A stretch of DNA of 64,000 nucleotides from an uncultured Hyphomicrobiales bacterium. Lineage in GTDB: Bacteria; Pseudomonadota; Alphaproteobacteria; Rhizobiales; Xanthobacteraceae. Positions 39,424 through 48,356 of this stretch are shown here, piece by piece; positions within the stretch are counted from its first letter, which is position 1, and every line of letters starts with the position of its first letter. Location of the stretch: NCBI GenBank assembly GCA_903878085.1, contig CAIRGJ010000024.1:1-64000 (forward strand), written 5' to 3'. The notes below the pieces were generated by a model. It saw nothing but the letters and a program-made list of their open reading frames with translations. It had not been told where the DNA came from and made no database searches. The position numbers and the translations under genes are program-made.

Positions 39424-39502
39424 CGCATAGCGGGGCAGTGGCCGCACCCGCACGAAAGTGCTAATCCACGCCCCAACAAATCCGGGTAACAACGAGGTTC
39501 GC

Positions 39503-40930
39503 ATGTACACCGAGCTCAAACTTTTCATCGACGGAAAATGGCTGAGCGGCGAAGGCCGCAAGAGTGAGGACGTCGTCAATCCGGCCACCGGCAAGGTATT
39601 GGCGCAATTGCCGCACGCCAGCAAAGCCGATCTCGATGAGGCACTGGCCGCCGCCAACAAAGCGTTCCCGCTGTGGAAAGCGACCTCGGCCTATGACCGC
39701 GGCAAGATCATGCGCAAGGCCGCCGATTTGCTGCGTGAGCGCGCCGAGCACGTCTCCAAGGTGCAGACCCAGGAGCAGGGCAAAGCCTTCGTCGAGTCGC
39801 GCGCCGAAGTGCTGACCTCGGCCGACATCATCGATTGGTACGCCGAAGAGGGCCGCCGTTCCTATGGCCGCATCGTGCCGGGCCGCATGAAGGGCATTCG
39901 CCAACTGGTGACGCAGGAGCCGGTCGGCGTCGTCGCGGCTTTCACACCGTGGAATTTCCCGACGCTGACCCCGGTGCGCAAGATCGCCGGCGCGCTCGCC
40001 GCCGGCTGCACCATCATCATCAAGGCCTCGGAAGAAACCCCCGGCGGCTGCGTCGAGCTGGTGAAATGCTTCGCCGACGCCGGCATTCCGGCGGGCGTGC
40101 TGAACCTGGTGTTCGGCGTGCCGGCCAATGTGTCGGAGCACCTGATCCCGTCCGCGATCGTCAAGAAAATTTCGTTCACCGGCTCGATCCCGGTTGGCAA
40201 GCATCTCGCCGCGCTCGCCGGCAAGAACATGAAGCGCGCCACCATGGAGCTCGGCGGCCACTCGCCGGTCGTAGTGTTCGACGACGCCGATCCGGAAAAG
40301 GCCGCCGACACCATCGCGGCCTTCAAGTACCGCAACGCCGGACAAGTCTGCATCTCGCCGACGCGTTTCTATGTGCAGGAGAAGGGCTACAGCAAGTTCG
40401 TCGCGCGCTTCACCGAATACGCCAAGGGCCTCAAGCTCGGCGACGGGCTGGAGAAGGGCACCACCATGGGTCCGCTGGCCAATCCGCGCCGGCTCGACGC
40501 CATGGAGAGTTTCGTCAACGACGCCAAGGCGCGCGGCGGCAAGATCCAGACTGGCGGCTCGCGCCACGGCAACCAGGGCTTCTTCTTCGAGCCGACGGTG
40601 ATCACCGACGTGCCGGACGATTCCAAGATCATGACCGAGGAGCCGTTCGGCCCGGTGGCGCCGATCGTGCCGTTCAAGACGTTCGATGAAGTGGTGGCGC
40701 GCGCCAACTCGCTGCCCTTCGGGCTTGCGGCCTATGCCTTCACGTCGTCGGGCGCGCAGGCCATGGCGATCGGCGATGCCATCCAGTCCGGCATGGTCGG
40801 GGTCAACAGCGTCATGATATCGACGCCGGAAACGCCGTTCGGCGGTATCAAGGAGTCGGGCTACGGCTCCGAAGGCGGCATCGAAGGGTTACAGGCGTAT
40901 ATGAACACGAAGTTCATCAGCCAGGGGTGA
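39503..40930 (+). CDS. NAD(P)-dependent succinate-semialdehyde-type aldehyde dehydrogenase
   Basis: A 475-residue ALDH of the GabD/SSADH group. Visible: AAFTPWNFPTLTPVRKIAGA (about 146), Glu in MELGGHSPVVVFDDAD (about 249), Cys in AGQVCISPTRFYV (about 281), EEPFGPVAPI and the C-terminal GGIKESGYGSEGG. ATG 39503 follows GAGG; an ATG at 39458 is possible. It ends the long plus-strand run and is followed by an intrinsic terminator. It would oxidise a carboxylated aldehyde, such as succinate or malonate semialdehyde, into central metabolism. Confidence 0.9.
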   Translation: MYTELKLFIDGKWLSGEGRKSEDVVNPATGKVLAQLPHASKADLDEALAAANKAFPLWKATSAYDRGKIMRKAADLLRERAEHVSKVQTQEQGKAFVESRAEVLTSADIIDWYAEEGRRSYGRIVPGRMKGIRQLVTQEPVGVVAAFTPWNFPTLTPVRKIAGALAAGCTIIIKASEETPGGCVELVKCFADAGIPAGVLNLVFGVPANVSEHLIPSAIVKKISFTGSIPVGKHLAALAGKNMKRATMELGGHSPVVVFDDADPEKAADTIAAFKYRNAGQVCISPTRFYVQEKGYSKFVARFTEYAKGLKLGDGLEKGTTMGPLANPRRLDAMESFVNDAKARGGKIQTGGSRHGNQGFFFEPTVITDVPDDSKIMTEEPFGPVAPIVPFKTFDEVVARANSLPFGLAAYAFTSSGAQAMAIGDAIQSGMVGVNSVMISTPETPFGGIKESGYGSEGGIEGLQAYMNTKFISQG

Positions 40931-40950
40931 CTTGCGACTTGTGCAGAATC

Positions 40951-40981
40951 AAAATGGCCGGGCATTGCCTGGCCATTTTTT
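40951..40981 (+). terminator. Rho-independent terminator at the end of the 30-40.9 kb gene run
   Basis: Left arm aaaatggcc (40951-40959) pairs with ggccatttt (40971-40979) around ggg-att-gcc, followed by a T-rich run. It lies 20 bp after the stop of the aldehyde dehydrogenase gene and defines the end of the plus-strand transcript. Confidence 0.88.
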
Positions 40982-40990
40982 ATACGATCC

Positions 40991-41071
40991 CTGTCATACC
41001 CGCGAAGGCGGGCATCCAGTAATCACTGACCTATCTGTGTGTACTGGGTCCCCGCCTGCGCGGGGACGACA
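40991..41071. repeat. Composite palindromic repeat, family A, copy 1
   Basis: A composite of two small hairpins, acccgcgaaggcgggcatccag and ctgggtccccgcctgcgcgggg, framed by ctgtc and gacag. Related copies lie at 56456-56520, 62233-62328 and 63433-63499. It sits between convergent genes, right after the terminator and before the end of the CoxL-like gene. Confidence 0.75.
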
Positions 41072-41079
41072 GCTTCATG

Positions 41080-43395
41080 CTACTTCGCCGCCAATCCCTT
41101 CTGACATGCCGCCCACACCTTCGACGGCGTCGCCGGCATTTCCATGTGATCGGCGGCGCCATTCGGGATCGCGTTCGACACCGCGTTCATCACCGCGGCG
41201 ATGGCCGCCGTGGTGCCGGCTTCGCCGGTGCCTTTGACGCCAAGCGCGTTGCTGGTCGCGGGCACGACATGCGAGGCCTCGCGCAGCTCGATCGGCATGT
41301 CATGGGCGCGCGGCATGCCGTAATCCATGAAAGAGCCGGTCACCAATTGCCCGCTTACCGAATCGTAGATGGCGTTTTCCGTCAGCGCCTGGCCGAGGCC
41401 GTTTGCGATCGAGCCCTGCACCTGGCCTTCGACCACCATCTGGCTGAGAATGTTGCCGCAGTCGTCCACCGCCGTGTAGGTGACGATGTCGAGCTTGCCG
41501 GTGTCGGGATCGATCTCGACCTCGGCGATGTGGCAGCCATTCGGAAACGTCAGCGGCGTATCGAGCTTGCCCAGGCTGTCGAGGCTCTCGCCCATGGTTT
41601 TGGCGCGCTTGGCGGTCTCGAACAGCGAAATCTTGCGGTCGGTGCCGACCACTTCGAAGTGGCCTCCGCGATAGGCAATATCGGATTCGGCCGCTTCCAG
41701 TGCAGCAGAGGCTATCTTTTTGCCCTTCTCCAGCACGATGTCAGCCGTGTGCATGATGGCATTACCGGCGCACATCGCCGAGCGCGAGCCGACCGAAGCC
41801 GCACCTGTCAGTCCCAGGTCGGTGTCGCCGTGGCGATGCTCGATCGTCGTAGGATCGATGCCGAGCTTGCCGGCGAGCAGGCGGCCGAACACCGTGGCAT
41901 GACTCTGGCCGGTCGACTGCACGTTAAGGCCGAGAATCAATTTGTCGTTGCCGGGAAATCCGAGCGATGCGGTCTCGGTCGGCATCGCGCCGGCGTGTTC
42001 GAGCATGCAGGACACGCCGATGCCGCGCAGCTTCTTGCGCTTGGCGGCTTCGCGCTTGCGTTTGCTGAAGCCGTCGAAGTCGGCAAGCTTGAGCGCCTTG
42101 TCGACGATGCCGGGGAAGTCGCCGCTGTCGTAGGTGTTGATCGGTGTCTTGAACGGCATCGCCGAAGCCGGGATCAGATTCTTCTTGCGTAGCTTGACCG
42201 GATCGATGCCGGTGACGCGCGCGGCTTCCTCAACCACGCGTTCCAGAACGTAATTGGCTTCCGGCCGTCCGGCACCGCGATAGGGTGCAATTGGCACCTT
42301 GTTGGTAAAATAACATGCGACGCCGACGTCGATCTTCGCGATGCGGTACATGCCGGGCAGGCAGCGCGCGAAATTGTTGGTGTTGATGTTGACGCCGGCA
42401 TTGGCCACGTAGGCGCCCTGATTGCACACATGCCGTACGCGCAAGGCCAGGAACTTGCCCTTGTCGTCGAGCGCGAGTTCCGCTTCGCTGATGGCGTCGC
42501 GGGCTTGTGCATCGCTGATGAAGGCCTCCGATCGCGTCGACTGCCAGTGCACCGGGCGTCCGACTTTGCGGGCCGCCACCAGCACTGCGATATATTCCGG
42601 GTAGCAGGTCGTCTTCATGCCGAAGGCGCCGCCGACATCCGCGGTGAGCACCCGCAGTTTGTCGTTCGGTACGCCCATGATCGAGGCCGCCTGGCCGCGC
42701 ATCGCGTCGGCGCTCTGCGAGCAGGCATGCAGCGTGTAGCTGTCGTTCGCTTTATCGTATTCGCCGGTGGCGCCGCGGGTCTCCATCGAGGCCACCACCA
42801 TGCGCTGATGGACGACCTTCACGCGCGCCACGTGCGGCGCTTCCTTGATGATCCTGGCGACCTCGCGCTCGTTGTCCTCGCTGGGCGCCGGGCCGGGCCA
42901 ATCGATACAGAGATTGCCGGGAACGTCCGGAAATAATTGCGTCGTCCCCTTCATCGCCGCGTCGAGGTCGACCACCGGCGTCAACTCCTCGTACTCGACC
43001 TGCACGACGTCGGCGGCGTCGAGCGCTAGGGCAGCGGTCTCCGCGACCACCACCGCCACCGGATCGCCGACATGCATTGGGGTTTCCGCCAACGTCGGGC
43101 GGAACGGCATCGCCAATTTGGCGCCGCCCCGGCCGGCGCTCGGCGGATGACGCGAGATGCCGCCGATGCCGGCGGCCTTGATATCCTCGGCGGTCAGCAC
43201 CGCCAGCACGCCCTTGGCCTTGCGCGCCGCGGCGGTGTCGACCTTCAGCACCCGGGCATGGGCATGGGGCGAACGCACGAAGGCGGCATAGGCCTGGTTC
43301 GGCAGTTTCGGGTCGTCGGCAAACCGCCCCAGTCCGCGCAGCAGAGCCTCGTCCTCGACGCGCGGTTTGTCCTTGGGGGCGGGGCTTGCTGACAT
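41080..43395 (-). CDS. CoxL-like (form II type) molybdopterin-binding hydroxylase subunit, orphan
   Basis: A 771-residue large subunit of the xanthine oxidase/CO dehydrogenase family. The domain order is normal: N-terminal RVEDEALLRGLGRFADD, AFVRSPHAHARV, VGGAFGMKTTCYPE (about 259), active-site loop PYRGAGRPEANYVLE (about 370) and the catalytic Glu motif GVKGTGEAGT (about 720). The loop is RGAGR, as in form-II CoxL-like proteins, and not the AYRCSFR loop of true CO dehydrogenase. The usual medium (FAD) and small (2Fe-2S) subunit genes are not adjacent. ATG 43395 has no clear ribosome site; the longer frame to 43518 adds unlikely sequence. Substrate unknown. Confidence 0.87.
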   Translation of the reverse strand: MSASPAPKDKPRVEDEALLRGLGRFADDPKLPNQAYAAFVRSPHAHARVLKVDTAAARKAKGVLAVLTAEDIKAAGIGGISRHPPSAGRGGAKLAMPFRPTLAETPMHVGDPVAVVVAETAALALDAADVVQVEYEELTPVVDLDAAMKGTTQLFPDVPGNLCIDWPGPAPSEDNEREVARIIKEAPHVARVKVVHQRMVVASMETRGATGEYDKANDSYTLHACSQSADAMRGQAASIMGVPNDKLRVLTADVGGAFGMKTTCYPEYIAVLVAARKVGRPVHWQSTRSEAFISDAQARDAISEAELALDDKGKFLALRVRHVCNQGAYVANAGVNINTNNFARCLPGMYRIAKIDVGVACYFTNKVPIAPYRGAGRPEANYVLERVVEEAARVTGIDPVKLRKKNLIPASAMPFKTPINTYDSGDFPGIVDKALKLADFDGFSKRKREAAKRKKLRGIGVSCMLEHAGAMPTETASLGFPGNDKLILGLNVQSTGQSHATVFGRLLAGKLGIDPTTIEHRHGDTDLGLTGAASVGSRSAMCAGNAIMHTADIVLEKGKKIASAALEAAESDIAYRGGHFEVVGTDRKISLFETAKRAKTMGESLDSLGKLDTPLTFPNGCHIAEVEIDPDTGKLDIVTYTAVDDCGNILSQMVVEGQVQGSIANGLGQALTENAIYDSVSGQLVTGSFMDYGMPRAHDMPIELREASHVVPATSNALGVKGTGEAGTTAAIAAVMNAVSNAIPNGAADHMEMPATPSKVWAACQKGLAAK

Positions 43396-43544
43396 GAGGA
43401 AGGTCCGTAAAAATGGGCTTGCGGGACCGCTTTTATAGCAAGCCAAATCGCCTGCGACAGGGGCTTGCGTCCGGTCCCGGGCTGCGGCACTCAGGCGCAA
43501 CAATCCCGCATCACCCAATAGAAGAACACTTTTCAGGGGACGAA

Positions 43545-44552
43545 ATGGCCACCCAGCGAACCATCGATACCCATACCCACATCCTGACCCTTGAGACCGC
43601 CGCCCTGATCACCAAGGCGTCGCCCAAGACGCCGGTGACCATCACGGCGCAGGACGCCGATTTCGCGACCCTGGATGTGGCCGGCGTCGTCTACAAGGAT
43701 TTCCCGACCGGCGGCTTCGACATCGCGCGCCGCCTCAAGGACATGGATGCCACCGGCATCGACGTGCACGTGCTGTCGGCGACGCCGCAGACCTATCTCT
43801 ACGGCCTCGGCGAAGAGCTGAGCGGCATCGTCGCCACCATCCAGAACGACCAGATGGCCAAACACGTCGCCGCCCACCCGGACCGCTTCATGGCCATCGC
43901 GACACTGCCGCTGGGCCAGCCGGAACGCGCCGCCGACGAGCTCAAGCGCGTCATCACCAAGCTGGGCTTCAAGGGCGCGATGTTCGCCTCGAACTTCCAG
44001 GGCAAAAATCTGGACGACCCGATGTTCGAGCCGCTGTGGGCTGCCGCCGAACAACTCGGCGCTTTCATGTTCGTCCACCCGAACAACATCGCCGGCGCCG
44101 ACCGGCTGAAGTCCTATTACCTCGCCAACCTGATCGGCAATCCGCTCGACACCACCATCGCGGCGGCGTCGCTGATTTTCGGCGGCGTCATGGACCGCTA
44201 TCCCAAGCTCAAGGTCATGCTGGCGCATGGCGGCGGCTTCACGCCGTATCAGGCGGCACGCTGGGAGCACGGCTGGGCGGTGCGCGGCGAGACCAAGGTC
44301 AACGTCAAGACGCAGCCGAAGGGTATCGCCAAGCGGTTCATTTACGACACCATCCTGCATTCCGATCAGACGCTTGAGGCGATGATCGGGCTGGTCGGCG
44401 CCGACAAGGTCATGCTCGGCAGCGATTATCCTTACGACATGGGCATGATGGATTGCGTCAAGCACGTCCGCGGCCTGAAAATCTCGGATGCCGACAAATC
44501 CGCGATCCTTCAAGGCAACTTCGAGAAGTTCCTGGCGGGGATGTCGGCATGA
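43545..44552 (+). CDS. Amidohydrolase-2 family protein (ACMSD-like)
   Basis: A 335-residue metal-dependent TIM barrel. Seen: RTIDTHTHILTLE (HxH at residues 8-10), FPTGGFDIARRLKDMDATGI, MFVHPNNIAG (about 180), VMLAHGGGFTPYQAARWEHG (about 226) and the Asp motif MLGSDYPYDMGMMD (about 288). This matches decarboxylases or hydrolases of the ACMSD group. ATG 43545 follows AGGGGA; an upstream frame to 43413 adds nothing conserved. Its stop overlaps the start of the dehydrogenase gene (ATGA). It is divergent from the CoxL-like gene over 149 bp. Confidence 0.85.
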   Translation: MATQRTIDTHTHILTLETAALITKASPKTPVTITAQDADFATLDVAGVVYKDFPTGGFDIARRLKDMDATGIDVHVLSATPQTYLYGLGEELSGIVATIQNDQMAKHVAAHPDRFMAIATLPLGQPERAADELKRVITKLGFKGAMFASNFQGKNLDDPMFEPLWAAAEQLGAFMFVHPNNIAGADRLKSYYLANLIGNPLDTTIAAASLIFGGVMDRYPKLKVMLAHGGGFTPYQAARWEHGWAVRGETKVNVKTQPKGIAKRFIYDTILHSDQTLEAMIGLVGADKVMLGSDYPYDMGMMDCVKHVRGLKISDADKSAILQGNFEKFLAGMSA

Positions 44553-45622
44553 ACGCGCAAAGCAAAATCGCCCGCACGTCGACTGCCAAGGTCCTGAGCT
44601 TCATCGATGACGCGATGGTGAAGGCCGGCGTGCCGGCCGCCGATGCGGCGAAGATCGCCGAGCTGATGCTGGAAGCCGATCTGATCGGCGCCGACGCGCA
44701 CGGTGTGTTTCGTCTGCCGCAATATATCCAGCGCCTGAAGCTCGGCTCGACCAACCCGCGGCCGAACATCAAGGTCAACCGTACCGCGCCCGCAACCGCT
44801 CTGGTTGAAGGCGACAACGGCATGGGCCATCTGGTCGTGTCGAAATGCGCTGAACTGGCCATCGAAATGGCTAAGGAAAACGGCGTCGCCTGGGTCGGCT
44901 GCAATATGTCCGGACATGCCGGCGCTGCCGGCGTCTATGCCGCGCTGCCGCTCAAGCACAACATGATCGGCATCTATTCGGCGGTGGCCAATGCCAACCA
45001 CATGCCGCTGGCCGGCGGCGCCGAGCCGCTGCTCGGCACCAATCCGCTGGCGATGGCGATCCCGGCTGGTGAAGAGCCGCCGCTGGTGCTCGATATCGCG
45101 ACCTCCATCGTGTCTTACGGCACCATCAAGAACCACAAGATGCTCAACCAGCCGCTCAACGACGACTGGATGATCGATCCGAAAACCGGCGAGCCGATCA
45201 CTGATCCGAACAAGAGCGGCAATGCGCTGCTGCTGCCGATGGCGGGCTACAAAGGCGCCGGTCTGGCGCTGATGTTCGGGCTGCTCGCCGGCACGCTCAA
45301 CGGCGCGCTGTTCGGCCGCGATTGCGTCGACTTCAACGCGGATCCCAATACGCCGACCAATACCGGGCAGTTCGTGCTGGCGCTCGATCCCAGCCGCTTC
45401 CAGAAGCTCGAGGTGTTCAAGGCCGAGGTCGACCGCCACATCCGCAGCCTGCGCAACTCCAAATCGCTGCCGGGCCACGACGCAGTGCGTCTGCCGGGCG
45501 ACGCCCGTGCCAAGCGCATCGCCGACCGCAAGGCCAACGGCCTGGCGCTGCCGCCGGAATTGCTGGTGCAACTCGACAAGCTCGCGGCGGAATTGTCGAT
45601 CAAACCGCTGGCGGCGCGCTAG
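44549..45622 (+). CDS. Ldh-family (malate/L-lactate/ureidoglycolate type) NAD(P)-dependent dehydrogenase
   Basis: A 357-residue member of the LDH2/MDG2 family, which is not related to Rossmann LDH and oxidises 2-hydroxy acids. Catalytic and cofactor stretches: DADLIGADAHGVFRLPQYI region (the AHG motif at about 50), VEGDNGMGHLV (about 88), CNMSGHAGAAGVYAALP (about 120) with catalytic His, GTNPLAMAIP (about 164) and PMAGYKGAGLALM (about 231). It is coupled to the amidohydrolase upstream, so the two may process one hydroxy acid. AllD (ureidoglycolate dehydrogenase) belongs to this family, but nothing specific supports that call. Confidence 0.88.
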   Translation: MNAQSKIARTSTAKVLSFIDDAMVKAGVPAADAAKIAELMLEADLIGADAHGVFRLPQYIQRLKLGSTNPRPNIKVNRTAPATALVEGDNGMGHLVVSKCAELAIEMAKENGVAWVGCNMSGHAGAAGVYAALPLKHNMIGIYSAVANANHMPLAGGAEPLLGTNPLAMAIPAGEEPPLVLDIATSIVSYGTIKNHKMLNQPLNDDWMIDPKTGEPITDPNKSGNALLLPMAGYKGAGLALMFGLLAGTLNGALFGRDCVDFNADPNTPTNTGQFVLALDPSRFQKLEVFKAEVDRHIRSLRNSKSLPGHDAVRLPGDARAKRIADRKANGLALPPELLVQLDKLAAELSIKPLAAR

Positions 45623-45626
45623 ACTG

Positions 45627-45650
45627 CGACAGCGGCACAAGCCGCTGTCG
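45627..45650. terminator. Perfect 10-bp stem, ACAA loop hairpin
   Basis: cgacagcggc (45627-45636), loop acaa, gccgctgtcg (45641-45650). It lies 5 bp after the Ldh-family stop and 25 bp before the next start. No T run follows on the plus strand (ataaaaag), so it may act as a weak terminator, a processing/stability hairpin or a 5' leader structure of the binding-protein gene. Confidence 0.55.
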
Positions 45651-45675
45651 ATAAAAAGCCGATGGGGGAAATGCC

Positions 45676-46482
45676 ATGCATACGCTTCTCGTCGTTGCGT
45701 CCATGCTTTTGGCCGCGACCATTCCAGTTTTTGCTCAAAGTGGAGGCGCAATGTCGCCCGATGTTCTGAAAGATCTCGCGCCGTCGGGAAAACTCCGCGC
45801 CGCGATCAATCTCGGCAATAGCGTGCTGGCGCAAACCGGCGACGACGGTAAGCCCAAAGGCATCACTCCCGATCTGGCGCGCGAACTGGGCAAGCGGTTG
45901 AACGTGCCGGTCGAACTCGTGCCCTACAATGCCGCCGGCAAGGTGTTCGAGGCGGTCAAGACCGGAGCCTGGGACATCGCCTTCGTCGCGATCGAGCCGG
46001 TGCGTGCCGCCGAAATCGAATTCAGCCCGCCTTACGTCATCATCGAAGGCAATTACATGGTGCATAAGGATTCGCCGCTGAAGACGGTCGCCGATGTCGA
46101 CAAGCCCGGCATCCGCATCGCTGTCGGAGTCGGCTCGGCCTACGATCTCTACCTGACGCGCACCATCAAGAACGCCACCGTCGTCCGTGCCTCGATGGGC
46201 GGCGGCAAGGCCATGATCGACATGTTCATCAACGACAAGCTCGAGGTGGCCGCCGGCGTGAAGCAGCCGCTGGTCGCTTATGCTGCGACCAATCCGGACA
46301 TGCGGGTGATGGAAGAGCACTTCATGGAAATCAAACAGGCGATGGGTACGCCCAAGGGCCGTCTCGCCGGCGCGGCCTATCTGACGGCCTTCATCGAAGA
46401 GATGAAGGCGTCGGGCTTTGTCGCCGACGCCATCAAACGCAGCAACCAGTCGGCGGCCGTCGCGCCGCCTGCGGCGAAATAG
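45676..46482 (+). CDS. Amino-acid-type ABC transporter substrate-binding protein
   Basis: A 268-residue periplasmic binding protein of family 3 (PF00497 type). Signal peptide MHTLLVVASMLLAATIPVFA is followed by the mature start QSGGAMSPDVL. Typical features: GKLRAAINLGN, PKGITPDLARELGKRL (about 57), VKTGAWDIAFVAIEPVRA (about 94), IEFSPPYVIIEGNYMV and VGSAYDLYLTRTI. No permease or ATPase is adjacent, so it is an orphan or works with genes elsewhere. The Ala/Pro-rich tail AAVAPPAAK is unusual but short. Confidence 0.88.
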   Translation: MHTLLVVASMLLAATIPVFAQSGGAMSPDVLKDLAPSGKLRAAINLGNSVLAQTGDDGKPKGITPDLARELGKRLNVPVELVPYNAAGKVFEAVKTGAWDIAFVAIEPVRAAEIEFSPPYVIIEGNYMVHKDSPLKTVADVDKPGIRIAVGVGSAYDLYLTRTIKNATVVRASMGGGKAMIDMFINDKLEVAAGVKQPLVAYAATNPDMRVMEEHFMEIKQAMGTPKGRLAGAAYLTAFIEEMKASGFVADAIKRSNQSAAVAPPAAK

Positions 46483-46559
46483 ACCGCAATTATTCAGGCT
46501 GGCGGTTGCAGAGTTTCCGATTCAAGGGTCAACTCGCGCACCGCACAAGGGGGGAGTCC

Positions 46560-46916
46560 ATGCGCAAGTTTTTCGCCATCATCGCCGCCGCACTGGTGTT
46601 CAGCATCACCGCCGCGTTCGCCGATCCGGTCGGCAGGTACTTTGTCGAGGGCACCGACCCCGGCAATAGCTCAGGCACCTATACCGGCACAGTGACGGTT
46701 GAAAAAACCGGAGAAACCTACAGTGTCGTCTGGCTGATCGGCGGGACCCGCTTTGTCGGCACCGGCATCGGCAACAAGGATTTCCTCGCAGTGTCCTACC
46801 GCTCCGGCAACAATACCGGGCTTGCGCTTTACGGGCCCGACGGCAGCGGCTGGGCGGGAGTCTGGACCTATGCCGGCGGCACGCGGATGGGTGCGGAGCG
46901 CTGGGTGCGGCGGTAG
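46560..46916 (+). CDS. Small exported protein of unknown function
   Basis: A 118-residue protein with a clear signal peptide (MRKFFAIIAAALVFSITAAF, cleaved after AFA) and a mature part of Gly/Tyr/Thr-rich beta-type sequence (YFVEGTDPGNSSGTYTGTVT, VVWLIGGTRFVGTGIG, TGLALYGPDGSGWAGVW). ATG 46560 follows GGGGAG. Such small secreted beta proteins occur in many rhizobia, but I recognise no defined function. It follows the binding-protein gene by 77 bp. Confidence 0.75.
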   Translation: MRKFFAIIAAALVFSITAAFADPVGRYFVEGTDPGNSSGTYTGTVTVEKTGETYSVVWLIGGTRFVGTGIGNKDFLAVSYRSGNNTGLALYGPDGSGWAGVWTYAGGTRMGAERWVRR

Positions 46917-47035
46917 CGGATTTGGCTGTCGCGCGGCGTGCCAAAGGCGCACCGTTAACCCAAAACTAATCATGTTGCGGCTTGATCGGCTGACGGAAAT
47001 GCCCCGCAGGGTCTGGGCATCCCGCCGGATAGATC

Positions 47036-48325
47036 ATGGGATTTCCCGCGAACGTCGCGCAGGCGGACTGGCAGCAACCAGCGCTTGAAATCTATGCGCC
47101 CCGGCGCATCGACTGTCTTCTGCATAATATCGCCAAGCTCGCGCTCAATCTGATGTCCATTCGAATCCTGTCCGCGGCCGGGCTCGTCATCGCGCTGTGG
47201 ATTTGCCCGGTTCAGATCTTTGCCAATCTCGGGCTCTATCTCGCGGCGGTTAATCTCGCGGCGCTCGCGGTGTTCGGCCGCTATGAATTGCTGGTGGTCG
47301 CCGCCGACGACGAGCGCAAATGCGCCGACGCCTTTCATCTCTGCATCCTGACCGGCGCCTTCGCGGTTGCGGCCACCTTCGCCGTTGCCGTCACCGTCCA
47401 GCATCTGTTCGTGAGCTATGTCACATTGTCATTTACCGGCGCGCTGTTCGCGCGCGCCTGGCTGCGGTTGGGTTTGACCTTGGCAACGCGGCACGGCCGC
47501 TACGATCGCGCGGTAAAGGCACTGTTGCCGCACGCTATCGGCCAGCCGGCCATTCTGGTGTTCCTGATCTATCGGGGACACAATCCGTTTTTGGCCTTCG
47601 TGCTGTCGGACTTCGCCGGCCAATTGATCGCGGCGTCATGCGTTTACCTCAGCGAGCGGTGCGCATTCGCGTCGGTGCTGCGCGCGCCGATCCGGCTTCG
47701 CCGCATCGGTGAATTGGCCTCGGTCAATCTTGGGCTGCCGACGCTCAATCTGACGGCGGCGGCGTCGGCCTTTCTGTTCGCCACCACGCCGCTGTTTTTC
47801 CTGCCGGCGGTGTCGAACGGCATTCTGGCCGGTACACTGGCGCTGCTGTTTCGTCTGCTCGACGTCCCGACCAATCTGACGTCCGCCTCGCTTGGCCCGA
47901 TTCTCATGAAGGAGATCGCCGATCGCAACCGCCACGGCACGGTATGGATGTCGCGGGGCACGTTCCTGCTGCCGGCGGCCATCGCGATCGCCGTATTCGG
48001 CCTGATCTCGCTCGGCGGACTGACGCTCAACAGTTTGGAGCTGGCGCCGAGCTGGCACATGGCGCTGGCCACGCTGCCGGTGGTGGCATTGTTCCAGGCT
48101 GGAATCGCCGCGACCTTGCCGCTGATCGATATCGCGACACTGGCGGGCCGTCAGAAGGGCCTGTTCTCGCTCAACATCGTTTCGATCGCGCTGGCAGGTT
48201 CGGCTTTGCTGCTGTGGCGCGGCGATCCGATGTTTGCGATTCTGATGGCCGGTTCGATCGGCTTTGTGCGCGTGCTGATGATGAGTGTGTGGCTGGCCGG
48301 CGCCGTCAAGCCAGGCGTCGAATAG
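47036..48325 (+). CDS. Multi-pass membrane protein, possible polysaccharide flippase-like
   Basis: A 429-residue protein with about 10-12 hydrophobic segments spread over its length (for example LSAAGLVIALWICPVQIF, ALFARAWLRLGL, TLALLFRLLDVPTNL, FLLPAAIAIAVFGLI). The pattern of short loops, an early FGRYELLVV stretch and a mid-protein PTNLTSASLGPILMKEIADR resembles Wzx/MATE-like lipid-linked oligosaccharide flippases. No glycosyltransferase or other surface-polysaccharide gene is nearby, so the role is open. ATG 47036 is the first in-frame start. Confidence 0.65.
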   Translation: MGFPANVAQADWQQPALEIYAPRRIDCLLHNIAKLALNLMSIRILSAAGLVIALWICPVQIFANLGLYLAAVNLAALAVFGRYELLVVAADDERKCADAFHLCILTGAFAVAATFAVAVTVQHLFVSYVTLSFTGALFARAWLRLGLTLATRHGRYDRAVKALLPHAIGQPAILVFLIYRGHNPFLAFVLSDFAGQLIAASCVYLSERCAFASVLRAPIRLRRIGELASVNLGLPTLNLTAAASAFLFATTPLFFLPAVSNGILAGTLALLFRLLDVPTNLTSASLGPILMKEIADRNRHGTVWMSRGTFLLPAAIAIAVFGLISLGGLTLNSLELAPSWHMALATLPVVALFQAGIAATLPLIDIATLAGRQKGLFSLNIVSIALAGSALLLWRGDPMFAILMAGSIGFVRVLMMSVWLAGAVKPGVE

Positions 48326-48356
48326 GCGGCAAGGAGCCGCAAAGGGCTCGGCAGGG

